Below are positions 28,447 to 36,038 of a stretch of 64,000 nt of DNA, piece by piece. This DNA comes from Oscillospiraceae bacterium (GTDB lineage: Bacteria > Bacillota > Clostridia > Oscillospirales > Ruminococcaceae), in contig JAGBCL010000031.1 of the NCBI GenBank assembly GCA_018110825.1, positions 62,001-126,000 of the forward strand. The letters run 5' to 3'. The stretch's first letter is position 1; the number at the start of each line of letters is the position of its first letter. A program made the translations under genes and the position numbers. The notes below the pieces were generated by a model. The model was not told the origin of the DNA. It did not search any database and saw nothing but the letters and a program-made list of their open reading frames with translations.

Positions 28447-28989
28447 ATGCTGAAAGCAATCGGTTCAAAAGTTGATTTAAGCGATAGTGAATTAGAATAT
28501 AACCATCTCGTTGCTGATCTGCTTAAAAATGAAACCGTGCTTAAAATGAAGGAATTTCCGCATCATGGTGATACAACCTGTTTTCAGCATTGTCTGAATG
28601 TTTCCTACTACAATTATAAGCTTTGCAGATTTTTTTCACTGAATGAACGTGCCGGTGCAAGAGCAGGACTGCTCCACGATTTGTTCCTTTATGACTGGCA
28701 CACATATAAGCCGAAAAAAGGAGAGCGTCTCCATGGTTTCACTCATGCAAGTGCAGCGCTGAAGAATGTAAAAGAGAATTTTTATGTTTCCGATCTGGAA
28801 GCGGATATTATTGAAAAGCATATGTTTCCGCTGAATATTACAGCTTTGCCAAAGTATCGTGAAACCCTTGTCATTGTTATTGTGGACAAGTATTGCGGTC
28901 TGCTTGAAACAGTGATACCGAGAATGCAGAAGGTAGGCAGAGGTATAAAGAAAATAGGTATGAAAATAAAGCGATTACCGCAGGAATAA
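28447..28989 (+). CDS. HD-domain phosphohydrolase
   Basis: A 180-residue HD-superfamily protein. Metal ligands appear as His48 (QHCLNV), His77-Asp78 (LLHDLF), His96 and His100, His125 (EKHMFP) and Asp147 (VDKYC). Likely a nucleotide or phosphodiester hydrolase; substrate unknown. GGAGG precedes ATG. Transcribed alone from its own promoter and ended by the hairpin at 28994-29020. The basic C-terminus (VGRGIKKIGMKIKRLPQE) could bind RNA or membrane, which is speculation. Confidence 0.85.
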   Translation: MLKAIGSKVDLSDSELEYNHLVADLLKNETVLKMKEFPHHGDTTCFQHCLNVSYYNYKLCRFFSLNERAGARAGLLHDLFLYDWHTYKPKKGERLHGFTHASAALKNVKENFYVSDLEADIIEKHMFPLNITALPKYRETLVIVIVDKYCGLLETVIPRMQKVGRGIKKIGMKIKRLPQE

Positions 28990-28993
28990 TAAC

Positions 28994-29027
28994 AAGCCGC
29001 TTCCGATAAGGAGGCGGCTTTATGTTG
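28994..29027 (+). terminator. Terminator after the HD-domain gene
   Basis: AAGCCGC (28994-29000) pairs with GCGGCTT (29014-29020), extended by TTCC/GGAG; a short TTTATGTT tail. Confidence 0.65.
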
Positions 29028-29366
29028 TTAATAATAATTTATCATCAGCTTCATAGCCTGAACAAAAAGTGAATATTTTATCAGAATTTATGTATAATAC
29101 TTTTTGTAAAACGGTTTTCAACACCCTGAAGTTACTTTATACGAACGAAAAACTGGGTTTTTTCACTTTTTCCACCGAGTTTTCAACACTTTTTGGGGAA
29201 TGTTTAAGTTTTCCACATAGTTTTCCACCGTTTTAATTTACTGGTTGTATATTTTTTCTAAAAAAAGCCGATAATAAGCGTAAAACAGGCTTTGAACAGG
29301 ATGTTGAAAAGCGGTGGAAAATGTGGCTTTAAGCTTTCAAGGCAGCAAAATGAGAGGAATTGAATA
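29028..29366. other. Gene-free stretch with box cluster
   Basis: No gene seen. 29028-29110 is AT-rich without structure; 29115-29321 holds the DnaA-box-like cluster; the next gene starts at 29367 without an obvious promoter or strong ribosome site (only AGAGGAATTGAATA). Confidence 0.6.
29115..29321. repeat. Second cluster of DnaA-box-like nonamers
   Basis: TTTTCAACA at 29115 and 29180, TTTTCCACC at 29168 and 29221, TTTTCCACA at 29209, and inverted forms at 29302 and 29313. Bases 29209-29228 (TTTTCCACATAGTTTTCCAC) are identical to the complement of 1775-1794 in the mraZ leader. A DnaA-titrating or replication-linked site is one reading; unproven. Confidence 0.5.
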
Positions 29367-29624
29367 ATGATAAAAGGTGTAAACAGAAGAATTGTGGAAA
29401 TTACAAGCACTGAACACGAATATTTTGAAAAGGCAGTGTTATACGTGAAAACTGACAAATGCGGACTACCTATGGAAAAAATCACTGAGGAGGCAAGAGA
29501 ATATCTCGGAAGAATAGTCCCGACCAAAAACAGAGTGCAGCTTTCACTTGTGTCGAAGCTTCTCATTGCATCAGGAGGAGTGCTTCTGATTATTCTTGCG
29601 GTGTGTCTTATTATGTTGCTGTGA
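29367..29624 (+). CDS. Small membrane-anchored protein, unknown
   Basis: An 85-residue protein with a basic/acidic soluble part (MIKGVNRRIVEITSTEHEYFEKAVLYVK) and a C-terminal hydrophobic anchor (LLIASGGVLLIILAVCLIMLL), i.e. tail-anchored with the N-terminus inside. The soluble part includes GLPMEKITEEAREYLGRI. Family not recognised. It sits directly downstream of the box cluster, whose regulation it might share. The ribosome site is weak. Confidence 0.65.
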   Translation: MIKGVNRRIVEITSTEHEYFEKAVLYVKTDKCGLPMEKITEEAREYLGRIVPTKNRVQLSLVSKLLIASGGVLLIILAVCLIMLL

Positions 29625-29656
29625 ATAAAATAAATGCAAAAAATTCTGTAAAGCTG

Positions 29657-29685
29657 TTGTGTTTTGCGGCGTAATGTGTTATAAT
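29657..29685 (+). promoter_or_regulatory. rlmB promoter
   Basis: -35 TTGTGT (29657-29662), 17-base spacer, -10 TATAAT (29680-29685). Confidence 0.6.
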
Positions 29686-29723
29686 TTAATGTGAATAATT
29701 TTGAGCATTTAACGGAGGCTGTT

Positions 29724-30593
29724 ATGGCATATTACGATAAAAGACAGCGTAAAGGTGACAGAAATGACCGACCACGCAAAGATACAAGCTACAGCAGAAA
29801 TGAAGGTTACCGCAGAAGAGAAGCTGAGCGTGCAATGCGAATTGAAGAAGATGATGAGGGCGGCACAGGTCTGATTGTGGGAAGAAATCCCGTAATTGAG
29901 GCGCTGAAAGCAGGTCGTCCTCTTAATACAATTTTTATGAATGGCGAGGGCGGAAGTCTTGGCCTTATCGCAAGAATGGCTAAGGAGCAGGGAATTGTTG
30001 TAAAACAGGTTTCCGAAACAAAGCTTTCCGATATGGCAGAGGGTGCTTCCCATCAGGGCGTAATTGCAAGCGGTGCTTGTGCAGAATATGTTACGGTTGA
30101 GGACATTCTCGAGGTTTCAAAGAAAAAAGGCACAAAGCCATTTATTATTATCTGTGATGAAATCGAAGATCCTCACAATCTGGGTGCAATAATCCGTACG
30201 GCTGAGTCAGCAGGTGCTGACGGAATTATTATTCCGAAAAGAAGAAGTGCAGCACTGAACAGCACGGTGTATAAAACTTCTGCAGGTGCGGCAAGCTGGC
30301 TTCCTGTGGCAAGAGTTGCAAATATTCCTGCGGCACTTGACCAGCTTAAAGAAAACGGTGTGTGGATTTACGGTACGGACGCAAGCGGTGAGGATTACAC
30401 CAATTCTGATATGACAGGAAGTGTAGGATTGGTAATCGGCTCAGAAGGCTTCGGAATGGGCAGACTTGTCCGTGAGAAGTGTGACTTCCTGCTGAAATTA
30501 CCTATGTACGGCAAAATTACTTCCCTTAACGCATCCGTTGCGGCGGGAATTTTTATGTACGAAACTGTAAGACAGCGCAAGGCTGTAAAATAA
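29724..30593 (+). CDS. rlmB: 23S rRNA (guanosine-2'-O)-methyltransferase RlmB type
   Basis: SPOUT-class (TrmH family) methyltransferase that 2'-O-methylates a guanosine in the 23S peptidyl-transferase region. The 289 residues have a basic N-terminal extension (about 45 residues rich in R, K and D), a substrate-binding domain (LIVGRNPVIEALKAGRPL), then the trefoil-knot SAM domain with EDPHNLGAIIRTAESAGADG, VIGSEGFGM and LPMYGKITSLNASVAAGI. Start placed at the ATG six bases after CGGAGG; a GTG at 29691 lacks a site. RlmB versus TrmH relatives cannot be fully separated by eye. Confidence 0.88.
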   Translation: MAYYDKRQRKGDRNDRPRKDTSYSRNEGYRRREAERAMRIEEDDEGGTGLIVGRNPVIEALKAGRPLNTIFMNGEGGSLGLIARMAKEQGIVVKQVSETKLSDMAEGASHQGVIASGACAEYVTVEDILEVSKKKGTKPFIIICDEIEDPHNLGAIIRTAESAGADGIIIPKRRSAALNSTVYKTSAGAASWLPVARVANIPAALDQLKENGVWIYGTDASGEDYTNSDMTGSVGLVIGSEGFGMGRLVREKCDFLLKLPMYGKITSLNASVAAGIFMYETVRQRKAVK

Positions 30594-30694
30594 CTCAGGC
30601 AAAGTGCAACCTGCCTATAAGTGGGAGCATAGCCTTATTTGCCATGTCAATCTGTGTGATATGCTACTTATTGAAATGAAGGGAGAGCTGAATT

Positions 30695-33490
30695 TTGGCT
30701 GATGGAAAATACTCGGTAGACGATATTCTCAGCGAATATTCCGGAACAAAAACCGACGGAAGCTTTGACCTGGATATTGATGCTTTAATCAACGGATTCG
30801 ATTCAAAGGTTCAGCCTGTTGAATCAAACGAAGAACCTGTTGCTGAAACTGTGCAGAAGCCTGTTGAAACTAAATCAGAGCCTGTTGAAACAGCGGTGGA
30901 TTCTGTTGATACCAATGATATACATACAAAAACTGATACAGCACGGAATAAAACAGACAGCTTTGAGGAAAAGTATGCAAAGTTTACTTCTGCTGTAACG
31001 GCAGTTAAAGAACGCGAAATTCCTGTCTCACCTGTTCCTGCAACACAGAAGCCTGCCCGTTCTTTTTCAGAGAAAATGGAGCAGGGTGTAAAGGATGATG
31101 TTGTTCGTCAGAATGAGCAGCCTGAAGAAAGAAAACCTGCAGTTGCTTCTGTTTTCGGAAGAAAGAATAATGATGAGGTTGTTCATGCGGAAAAGCTTGA
31201 TGAACCGCCTATTCAGAGTATTTCTGCTGAAAGAAGAGTTCAGGATAATCCGTTTGAAAAATATTCGTCAATTGAGGAAGCTGAGGTTCAGCGTGAGAAG
31301 CATGACCTTGACGAAATCTTAAATGAGTATGCGGCTGAAAAGAAGAGACCTGCAAAAACTGAAAATACTCAGCATAAGAGTATAACAGAATTTTTTACAA
31401 AGCTTATTCCTAAGGCTGATGATGACGACGAACAAGGAATTTCAGGCAATACCGAATTGCTGGATGGCATGCTGAAAGCAAAAAGAGAGCGTGTTTCCCG
31501 TACACAGCATGTTGCTCCGATTGAAAGAAAATCCATTTCGGATATTGACCTTAATCTTGATGACAAAATTATTCAGGATACAGCTCAGCTGCCGGTTGAC
31601 AACGAAAACAGCGAGCAGGCAAAGATTGATGCACTTAAAGAACGCAGAAGCAAGAAAATCAAGGACTTTGTGCTTGTGGGAGATGAAGAGGACATCGCTG
31701 ATGACGATGCTGATAATGAAGGTCAGGATGTTGTTATTGACGATTTCGAAAACTTCAACGATGCTCCGTCAATTGCACACGATATCGCACAGCTTAAGGG
31801 AAGTCTTATGCTCAGACTTTTTGTGCTTATGATTTGTTTTGCGGCAAGCTTCTATATCGCAATTGCTAACGACACACAGGCAATGCCGATTATGGAGCTG
31901 TTAAACAAGCGTTCTCAGACAAATACATTCCTTTTTGTAAATGCAATTCTCGGTTTGCTGGCCGCTTTTTCAAGCTATACGGTTATTTCCTGCGGGTTGT
32001 CAAAACTGCTTTCATTCAAGGCGGATTGTGACAGCTTGTGTGCAGTTTCAATTGTTGCATCAATAACTTCAACAATGATTATGTTTGCCAACGGAAACCT
32101 TATCAAGGGAAGTTTTGTGCACGTATATATTCCGGTTGCTATTGCATCATTGCTGTTCAATACAATCGGTAAGCTTTGTATCGTAAGGCGAACTCAGCGC
32201 AGCTTCAAATTCATTTCGGGAAGTTCGGACAAATATGCTGTTTTCCATGTGGAAGATGAGGAAACCGCACAGAATTTCACAAGGGGGGCCCTCAATGACT
32301 TCCCTAATCTTGCTTCAATGAGAAAAACAGAGTTTGTTTCAGAGTTCCTTAAAACTTCATATGCAAGCGACAGTACCGACCGTTTCTGCCGTATGTTTAC
32401 TCCTGCCGTTCTCGCAGCAGCTGCTGTGATAGGCATTATTGCAGGTATTCTTGGTAATACAGACCATGGTTCTTCTTCGGTTTATGTGGGAATTTCCGTG
32501 TTTGTGGGAGTTGTTGCAATATGTACAGGTTTTTCCATGATGCTTATTGTAAATCTGCCGATGCTCCGTGCTTCGAAAAAAAATGCGGAAGTACAGGGCG
32601 TTGTGCTTGGATATGAAAGCATCGATGAATTTGCTGAAACAAACAGTATTCTTGTGGATGCAAGTAAGCTTTTCCCTCAGGGAAGCGTAAAGCTGGCGGC
32701 AATCAAGGTATTTTCAGATACACGAATTGACGAGGCTATTGTTGAAGCGGCAAGCCTTGCAAGTCAGGCAGGAAGTATTCTTCAGAATATGTTTTATGAC
32801 ATTATTGCAGGTAAAACAGAACTGCTAAATCCTGTTGAAAGCTATATTTATGAGGATTCAATGGGACTCTGCGGCTGGATAAACAATAAGCGCGTGCTTT
32901 TGGGTAATCGTGAGCTGATGGTAAATCACAGTATTGAGGGTATGCCTCCGCTCAGTAAGGAAAAAGAATATACCGAAAATGGCAGATGTGCAGTGTATCT
33001 TTCTATTTCAGGTGAACTTTCGGCAATGTTCCTGGTGGAAATAAACCCTACCATGGAAGTGCGTCAATCTCTCCATGAGCTTCAGAGAAATGGTATTTAC
33101 CTGATGATACGTTCTGTGGATTCGCTGGTTACAATAAACAGGCTTTCGGAATTGTTTGAAATATCTCCTGAATATCTGAAGCTGATACCATTCCGTGTTC
33201 ACGAGCAGTTTGCAGAGACTACTGCTTATCAGATGAAGCAGAAAGCAACGCTTGCATGCTCGGGACGTTTTGCGGCGCTTTCATCATTGATTCTCAGCTG
33301 CAAATATATGAAAACAACTATCGGTGTAGGTATTGCACTGCAGGCAGTTTCAATGCTGCTGGGTGTACTTATCTCACTGGTAATGGTTGTTACGGGCAGT
33401 GTACAGGAACTTTCTGTATCAATGCTTATGATGTATAATTTCATTTTCACAGCAGTTCTGATGGTGTTTCAGCTTATCAGGAAAAATTAA
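30695..33490 (+). CDS. P-type ATPase-like pseudoenzyme with long acidic N-terminus
   Basis: A 931-residue membrane protein. Residues 1-360 are polar, acidic and probably disordered, with two copies of a D-x-I-L-x-E-Y motif (residues 8-15 VDDILSEY and 205-212 LDEILNEY). Residues 370-630 carry paired membrane spans; 630-870 follow a heavy-metal P-type ATPase order, but every catalytic motif is changed: the phosphorylation site DKTGT reads DASKL (655-659), TGD reads RSVD near 806-809, and GDGxND reads CSGR (855-858). LLGNRELM (735-742) still matches the nucleotide domain. Two C-terminal spans follow. No pump activity is expected. Start follows GGGAG at normal spacing. Confidence 0.75.
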   Translation: MADGKYSVDDILSEYSGTKTDGSFDLDIDALINGFDSKVQPVESNEEPVAETVQKPVETKSEPVETAVDSVDTNDIHTKTDTARNKTDSFEEKYAKFTSAVTAVKEREIPVSPVPATQKPARSFSEKMEQGVKDDVVRQNEQPEERKPAVASVFGRKNNDEVVHAEKLDEPPIQSISAERRVQDNPFEKYSSIEEAEVQREKHDLDEILNEYAAEKKRPAKTENTQHKSITEFFTKLIPKADDDDEQGISGNTELLDGMLKAKRERVSRTQHVAPIERKSISDIDLNLDDKIIQDTAQLPVDNENSEQAKIDALKERRSKKIKDFVLVGDEEDIADDDADNEGQDVVIDDFENFNDAPSIAHDIAQLKGSLMLRLFVLMICFAASFYIAIANDTQAMPIMELLNKRSQTNTFLFVNAILGLLAAFSSYTVISCGLSKLLSFKADCDSLCAVSIVASITSTMIMFANGNLIKGSFVHVYIPVAIASLLFNTIGKLCIVRRTQRSFKFISGSSDKYAVFHVEDEETAQNFTRGALNDFPNLASMRKTEFVSEFLKTSYASDSTDRFCRMFTPAVLAAAAVIGIIAGILGNTDHGSSSVYVGISVFVGVVAICTGFSMMLIVNLPMLRASKKNAEVQGVVLGYESIDEFAETNSILVDASKLFPQGSVKLAAIKVFSDTRIDEAIVEAASLASQAGSILQNMFYDIIAGKTELLNPVESYIYEDSMGLCGWINNKRVLLGNRELMVNHSIEGMPPLSKEKEYTENGRCAVYLSISGELSAMFLVEINPTMEVRQSLHELQRNGIYLMIRSVDSLVTINRLSELFEISPEYLKLIPFRVHEQFAETTAYQMKQKATLACSGRFAALSSLILSCKYMKTTIGVGIALQAVSMLLGVLISLVMVVTGSVQELSVSMLMMYNFIFTAVLMVFQLIRKN

Positions 33491-33495
33491 AAGTA

Positions 33496-33540
33496 ACATG
33501 TCCGAAAACTAAGTAACGCTTGTTTTCGGACATGTTTTTA
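33496..33540 (+). terminator. Terminator of the 931-residue protein gene
   Basis: ACATGTCCGAAAAC (33496-33509) pairs with GTTTTCGGACATGT (33522-33535), then TTTTT. Confidence 0.92.
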
Positions 33541-33593
33541 TTTCTTATAGTATATTTATAGTATAATATTACTATTGGTAATATTATTGGGCG

Positions 33594-33630
33594 TAAAAAA
33601 CCGCTTCCGATATTTCACGAAAGCGGTTTT
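33594..33630 (-). terminator. Terminator of the vanY-type gene
   Basis: AAACCGCTT (33598-33606) pairs with AAGCGGTTT (33621-33629), followed on the minus strand by TTTTTT. Confidence 0.88.
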
Positions 33631-33631
33631 G

Positions 33632-34588
33632 TCATACTATTATCGAAACTTTCTGTTCAGGCTGGGTAGGCATGGTTTCCTTTGGTTCAGTGTTTTCAGG
33701 TACTGTTGTAACCTCAGGCTCTTCCTTTTCTTCAGGTTCCTCCCATGGACCAAGCATTTCCGTAGCCTTTCCGTTTGCATCAAGCCAGCCCTGCTCCTCG
33801 TAGTACTCCTCAAGGCAAAGCCCACTCTGCTTGATTTCGTTTGCATAATAAAGTCCTACAAAACGGTAGTGCCACGGCTCATAGATAATGCCTGTAATCT
33901 CCTGCTTGCCTTTAGGATAACGAAGAATGAAACCGTATTCATGAGCGTGTGCATCAAGCCATTTGAATGCTTCGGTGTTTTCAAAACCGTCATCGTCCAT
34001 GCTGGTGTATTCCTCAGACATAATATCAAGCGCAAGACCTGCATTGTGCTCACTTTCACCTGGGAGTGCAACCTCCGCAAGGGTATCAGCGTAAGCCTCG
34101 TCATAGGTCATGCCGCGGTTGTCAATTCTGTCCTGCACACTGTTGTCGAAATTCTGCTGCTGATACTCAATTGTACGGTAAGCAGAAACTACAAGCAGGT
34201 CAATGCCGTCTTTCTTTGCAGCGTTAAGCATATCCTCGAAGTAAGGTGCTGCACGTGAGTCAATAAAATATTCTCTCCAGCTTTCAAAAACCATCTTTGT
34301 TTCAATTCTGCTGTCGTAGTCCATCGGCAGAGGATTGCTCTTATTAACAAGGAACATCGCCCATTTGTTGTCGATATTCTCGTCCTCCTTTTCTTCTTCG
34401 GATTCATCAAGAACGATGATTTCGGTTGTATTTTCGGTAACAGCTTCCTCCTTGTTGTCTCCCTTGAACACGAAGGTTGTAAGCACGAATGCAAGGGCAA
34501 GAAGCAAAGCTGATATAATCAATAGATATTTTATTCCACGCAAAATTATTACTCTCCTTTGGTTTTTGTATCTTTTTATTTTACGCAT
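33632..34588 (-). CDS. VanY-type D-alanyl-D-alanine carboxypeptidase, membrane-anchored
   Basis: Peptidase family M15B, trims the terminal D-Ala from peptidoglycan stem peptides. 318 residues: a basic N-terminus and a single span (residues about 18-40), an acidic linker, then the catalytic domain with VVSAYRTIEYQQ, the zinc motif SEHNAGLALDI and EPWHYRFVG. An additional C-terminal tail (about 50 residues, rich in E, P and T) ends in EQKVSIIV. GGGAG lies seven bases before ATG. A second VanY-type protein (62462-63478) is a lipoprotein. Confidence 0.92.
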   Translation of the reverse strand: MRKIKRYKNQRRVIILRGIKYLLIISALLLALAFVLTTFVFKGDNKEEAVTENTTEIIVLDESEEEKEDENIDNKWAMFLVNKSNPLPMDYDSRIETKMVFESWREYFIDSRAAPYFEDMLNAAKKDGIDLLVVSAYRTIEYQQQNFDNSVQDRIDNRGMTYDEAYADTLAEVALPGESEHNAGLALDIMSEEYTSMDDDGFENTEAFKWLDAHAHEYGFILRYPKGKQEITGIIYEPWHYRFVGLYYANEIKQSGLCLEEYYEEQGWLDANGKATEMLGPWEEPEEKEEPEVTTVPENTEPKETMPTQPEQKVSIIV

Positions 34589-34617
34589 AGCAATTCTCCC
34601 GAAAAAAATATACTATC

Positions 34618-34646
34618 ATTATACCACCATAACTGTCATTTTTCAA
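34618..34646 (-). promoter_or_regulatory. vanY-type gene promoter
   Basis: Minus strand: -35 TTGAAA (34641-34646), 17-base spacer, -10 TATAAT (34618-34623). Its -35 is ten bases from that of the divergent nrdR promoter. Confidence 0.75.
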
Positions 34647-34655
34647 CCTTAATTC

Positions 34656-34685
34656 TTGACAAAATAATACAAACCGTGATATACT
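34656..34685 (+). promoter_or_regulatory. nrdR promoter
   Basis: -35 TTGACA (34656-34661), 18-base spacer, -10 TATACT (34680-34685). Confidence 0.75.
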
Positions 34686-34715
34686 TTAATTATTAAATTT
34701 GAAAGGGAAATTTCA

Positions 34716-35162
34716 ATGCGCTGTCCGTTTTGCAATTTTGAAGATACCAAAGTCGTGGACTCCCGTTCCATTGACGGAAAAAAGCGCCGCAGACGTGAAT
34801 GTACAAACTGCGGAAAAAGATTTACTACATACGAAGCGGTTGAAATGCCGGTGCTTCTTGTTGTAAAGCGTGACAACTCTGTTGAGCTTTTTGACAGGAA
34901 CAAGCTTATCAAAGGTCTGTCCTCCGCTGTAAAGAAGCGTCCTGTTTCAATTGAGGACGTGAACAGGATTGTTGACTCTGTTGAAAGCTGTTACGCAAAC
35001 AATATGCAGAACCAGATTACCTCGGCGGAAATCGGCGATATCGTGCTGAAAAGTCTGAAGGAAATGGACCAGGTTGCATATGTGCGTTTTGCATCGGTTT
35101 ATAAGGATTTCAGCGACGTGGAAAGCTTTATAAATATCATCTCTGAGCTTAAAGGGGAATAA
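34716..35162 (+). CDS. nrdR: Transcriptional repressor NrdR
   Basis: Zinc-ribbon/ATP-cone repressor of ribonucleotide reductase genes. 148 residues: zinc ribbon with CPFC and CTNC (residues 3-34, MRCPFCNFEDTKVVDSR...RRRECTNCGKRF), then the ATP cone (VVKRDNSVELFDRNKLIKGLSSAVKKR) that senses ATP/dATP. Standard length. AAAGGGAAATTTCA precedes ATG. No nrd gene is in the window, so its targets are elsewhere. Confidence 0.97.
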   Translation: MRCPFCNFEDTKVVDSRSIDGKKRRRRECTNCGKRFTTYEAVEMPVLLVVKRDNSVELFDRNKLIKGLSSAVKKRPVSIEDVNRIVDSVESCYANNMQNQITSAEIGDIVLKSLKEMDQVAYVRFASVYKDFSDVESFINIISELKGE

Positions 35163-35168
35163 ATTTTT

Positions 35169-35205
35169 AAGGGTATCAAGTCTGACTTGATACCCTTATT
35201 TTTTA
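35169..35205 (+). terminator. nrdR terminator
   Basis: AAGGGTATCAAGT (35169-35181) pairs with ACTTGATACCCTT (35185-35197) with a three-base loop, then ATTTTTTAT. Confidence 0.93.
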
Positions 35206-35514
35206 TTTATTAACACGTTCACATAAATCCTCTTTTCCGCAATGAGGACATTTCATAACTTTTTTGTGGGTAATTCCAACTCCTGCATAAAGCCACGCTG
35301 TATACCATTTAAGACGGAATGTTTTTCTGCAATTCGGACATTCATACTTTATATGTATAATTGCACAATGCACAATTATAAATACCAAAATAACAGGGAT
35401 AGCAATTACCCACCAGTGTACATCATAACTGCTACTACCCCAATGCACCTCGCAAGCTGTTAAGGAAAGTGACATAACCAATAGAAAAACAATTGATAAA
35501 ATACGCTTTTTCAT
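35203..35514 (-). CDS. Lipoprotein-like membrane protein with zinc ribbon
   Basis: About 103 residues: a signal sequence with lipobox LTAC (Cys21), a second hydrophobic span (residues about 35-55, WWVIAIPVILVFIIVHCAIIHI), and a cytoplasmic-looking tail with CPNC and CPHC pairs forming a rubredoxin-like zinc ribbon. The combination of a lipobox and a following span plus ribbon is odd; the first segment may simply be a membrane span. Start at the ATG ten bases after AGGA; ATG and GTG codons just upstream are alternatives. Unknown function. Confidence 0.65.
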   Translation of the reverse strand: MKKRILSIVFLLVMSLSLTACEVHWGSSSYDVHWWVIAIPVILVFIIVHCAIIHIKYECPNCRKTFRLKWYTAWLYAGVGITHKKVMKCPHCGKEDLCERVNK

Positions 35515-35614
35515 ATTCATCACGTCCTACAATTAATTTAATTAACCAAAGCAACTGCGACGTTTTGCGAATCAAATTTCCATATATCAGTCAATTCAAC
35601 AAGCAAACTACAAC

Positions 35615-35820
35615 GTTTTCACGAAGTGAAAACTTGTAAACGAAATCTCCGATTTCGTTTTGGTGCGGGTGACAGGACATCTTGAACCGCCCCACGCCAT
35701 AGATTATGTTGTAATTACATTACCGAAGCGTGGGGCTTGGAAAAGCCTTTGGCTTTTCGGTTCTGCATCATATAATCTGAACAAATTAAAATGAATATCC
35801 AAATGGATATTCATTTTAAT
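35615..35820. repeat. Chain of palindromes flanking a partial tRNA-Leu copy
   Basis: Successive perfect stems: 35615-35622/35626-35633 (loop gaa), 35638-35647/35651-35660 (loop tcc), GCCCCACGC/GCGTGGGGC at 35689-35697/35728-35736, AAAAGCC/GGCTTTT at 35741-35757 (loop ttt), and a 16-base-pair stem 35785-35800/35805-35820. The second and last end exactly where the two TGGTGCGGGT copies begin. Confidence 0.6.
35661..35690 (-). pseudogene. Decayed 3' fragment of tRNA-Leu
   Basis: The first 18 bases, TGGTGCGGGTGACAGGAC, are identical to the 3' end of the intact tRNA-Leu at 35821-35838; the match continues after a three-base insertion (TTGAACC). The rest of the tRNA is absent. It could be a remnant attachment site or a decayed tandem tRNA copy. 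Confidence 0.6.
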
Positions 35821-35903
35821 TGGTGCGGGTGACAGGACTTGAACCTGCACGCAAAAGCAATAGATCCTAAGTCTATCGTGTCTGCCAATTCCACCACACC
35901 CGC
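35821..35903 (-). tRNA. tRNA-Leu (TAG)
   Basis: 83-base class II tRNA with encoded CCA. Acceptor GCGGGTG/CACCCGC, anticodon TAG in GACTTAGGATC, long variable arm, T-loop GGTTCAAGTCC. A 16-base-pair hairpin follows the CCA directly. Confidence 0.96.
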
Positions 35904-35917
35904 ATATAACATTTAGC

Positions 35918-35946
35918 ATTATACATCTTTTCGGCTTTTTTGTCAA
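35918..35946 (-). promoter_or_regulatory. tRNA-Leu promoter
   Basis: Minus strand: -35 TTGACA (35941-35946), 17-base spacer, -10 TATAAT (35918-35923). Confidence 0.85.
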
Positions 35947-35972
35947 GCTTAATTCGATTTTTTAAAAAACTA

Positions 35973-36001
35973 TTGACAAAGCGTTACAGAAATTGTATAC
36001 T
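35973..36001 (+). promoter_or_regulatory. AIM24 gene promoter
   Basis: -35 TTGACA (35973-35978), 17-base spacer, -10 TATACT (35996-36001). Confidence 0.8.
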
Positions 36002-36038
36002 TAAAGTACACTATAACTTTGAAAAAGGGGTATGAATT

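Noticed and set aside
33541-33593. AT-rich dyad AATATTACTATTGGTAATATT as a regulatory site
   Set aside because: It lies between two convergent terminators, with no gene start nearby; probably AT-rich filler.
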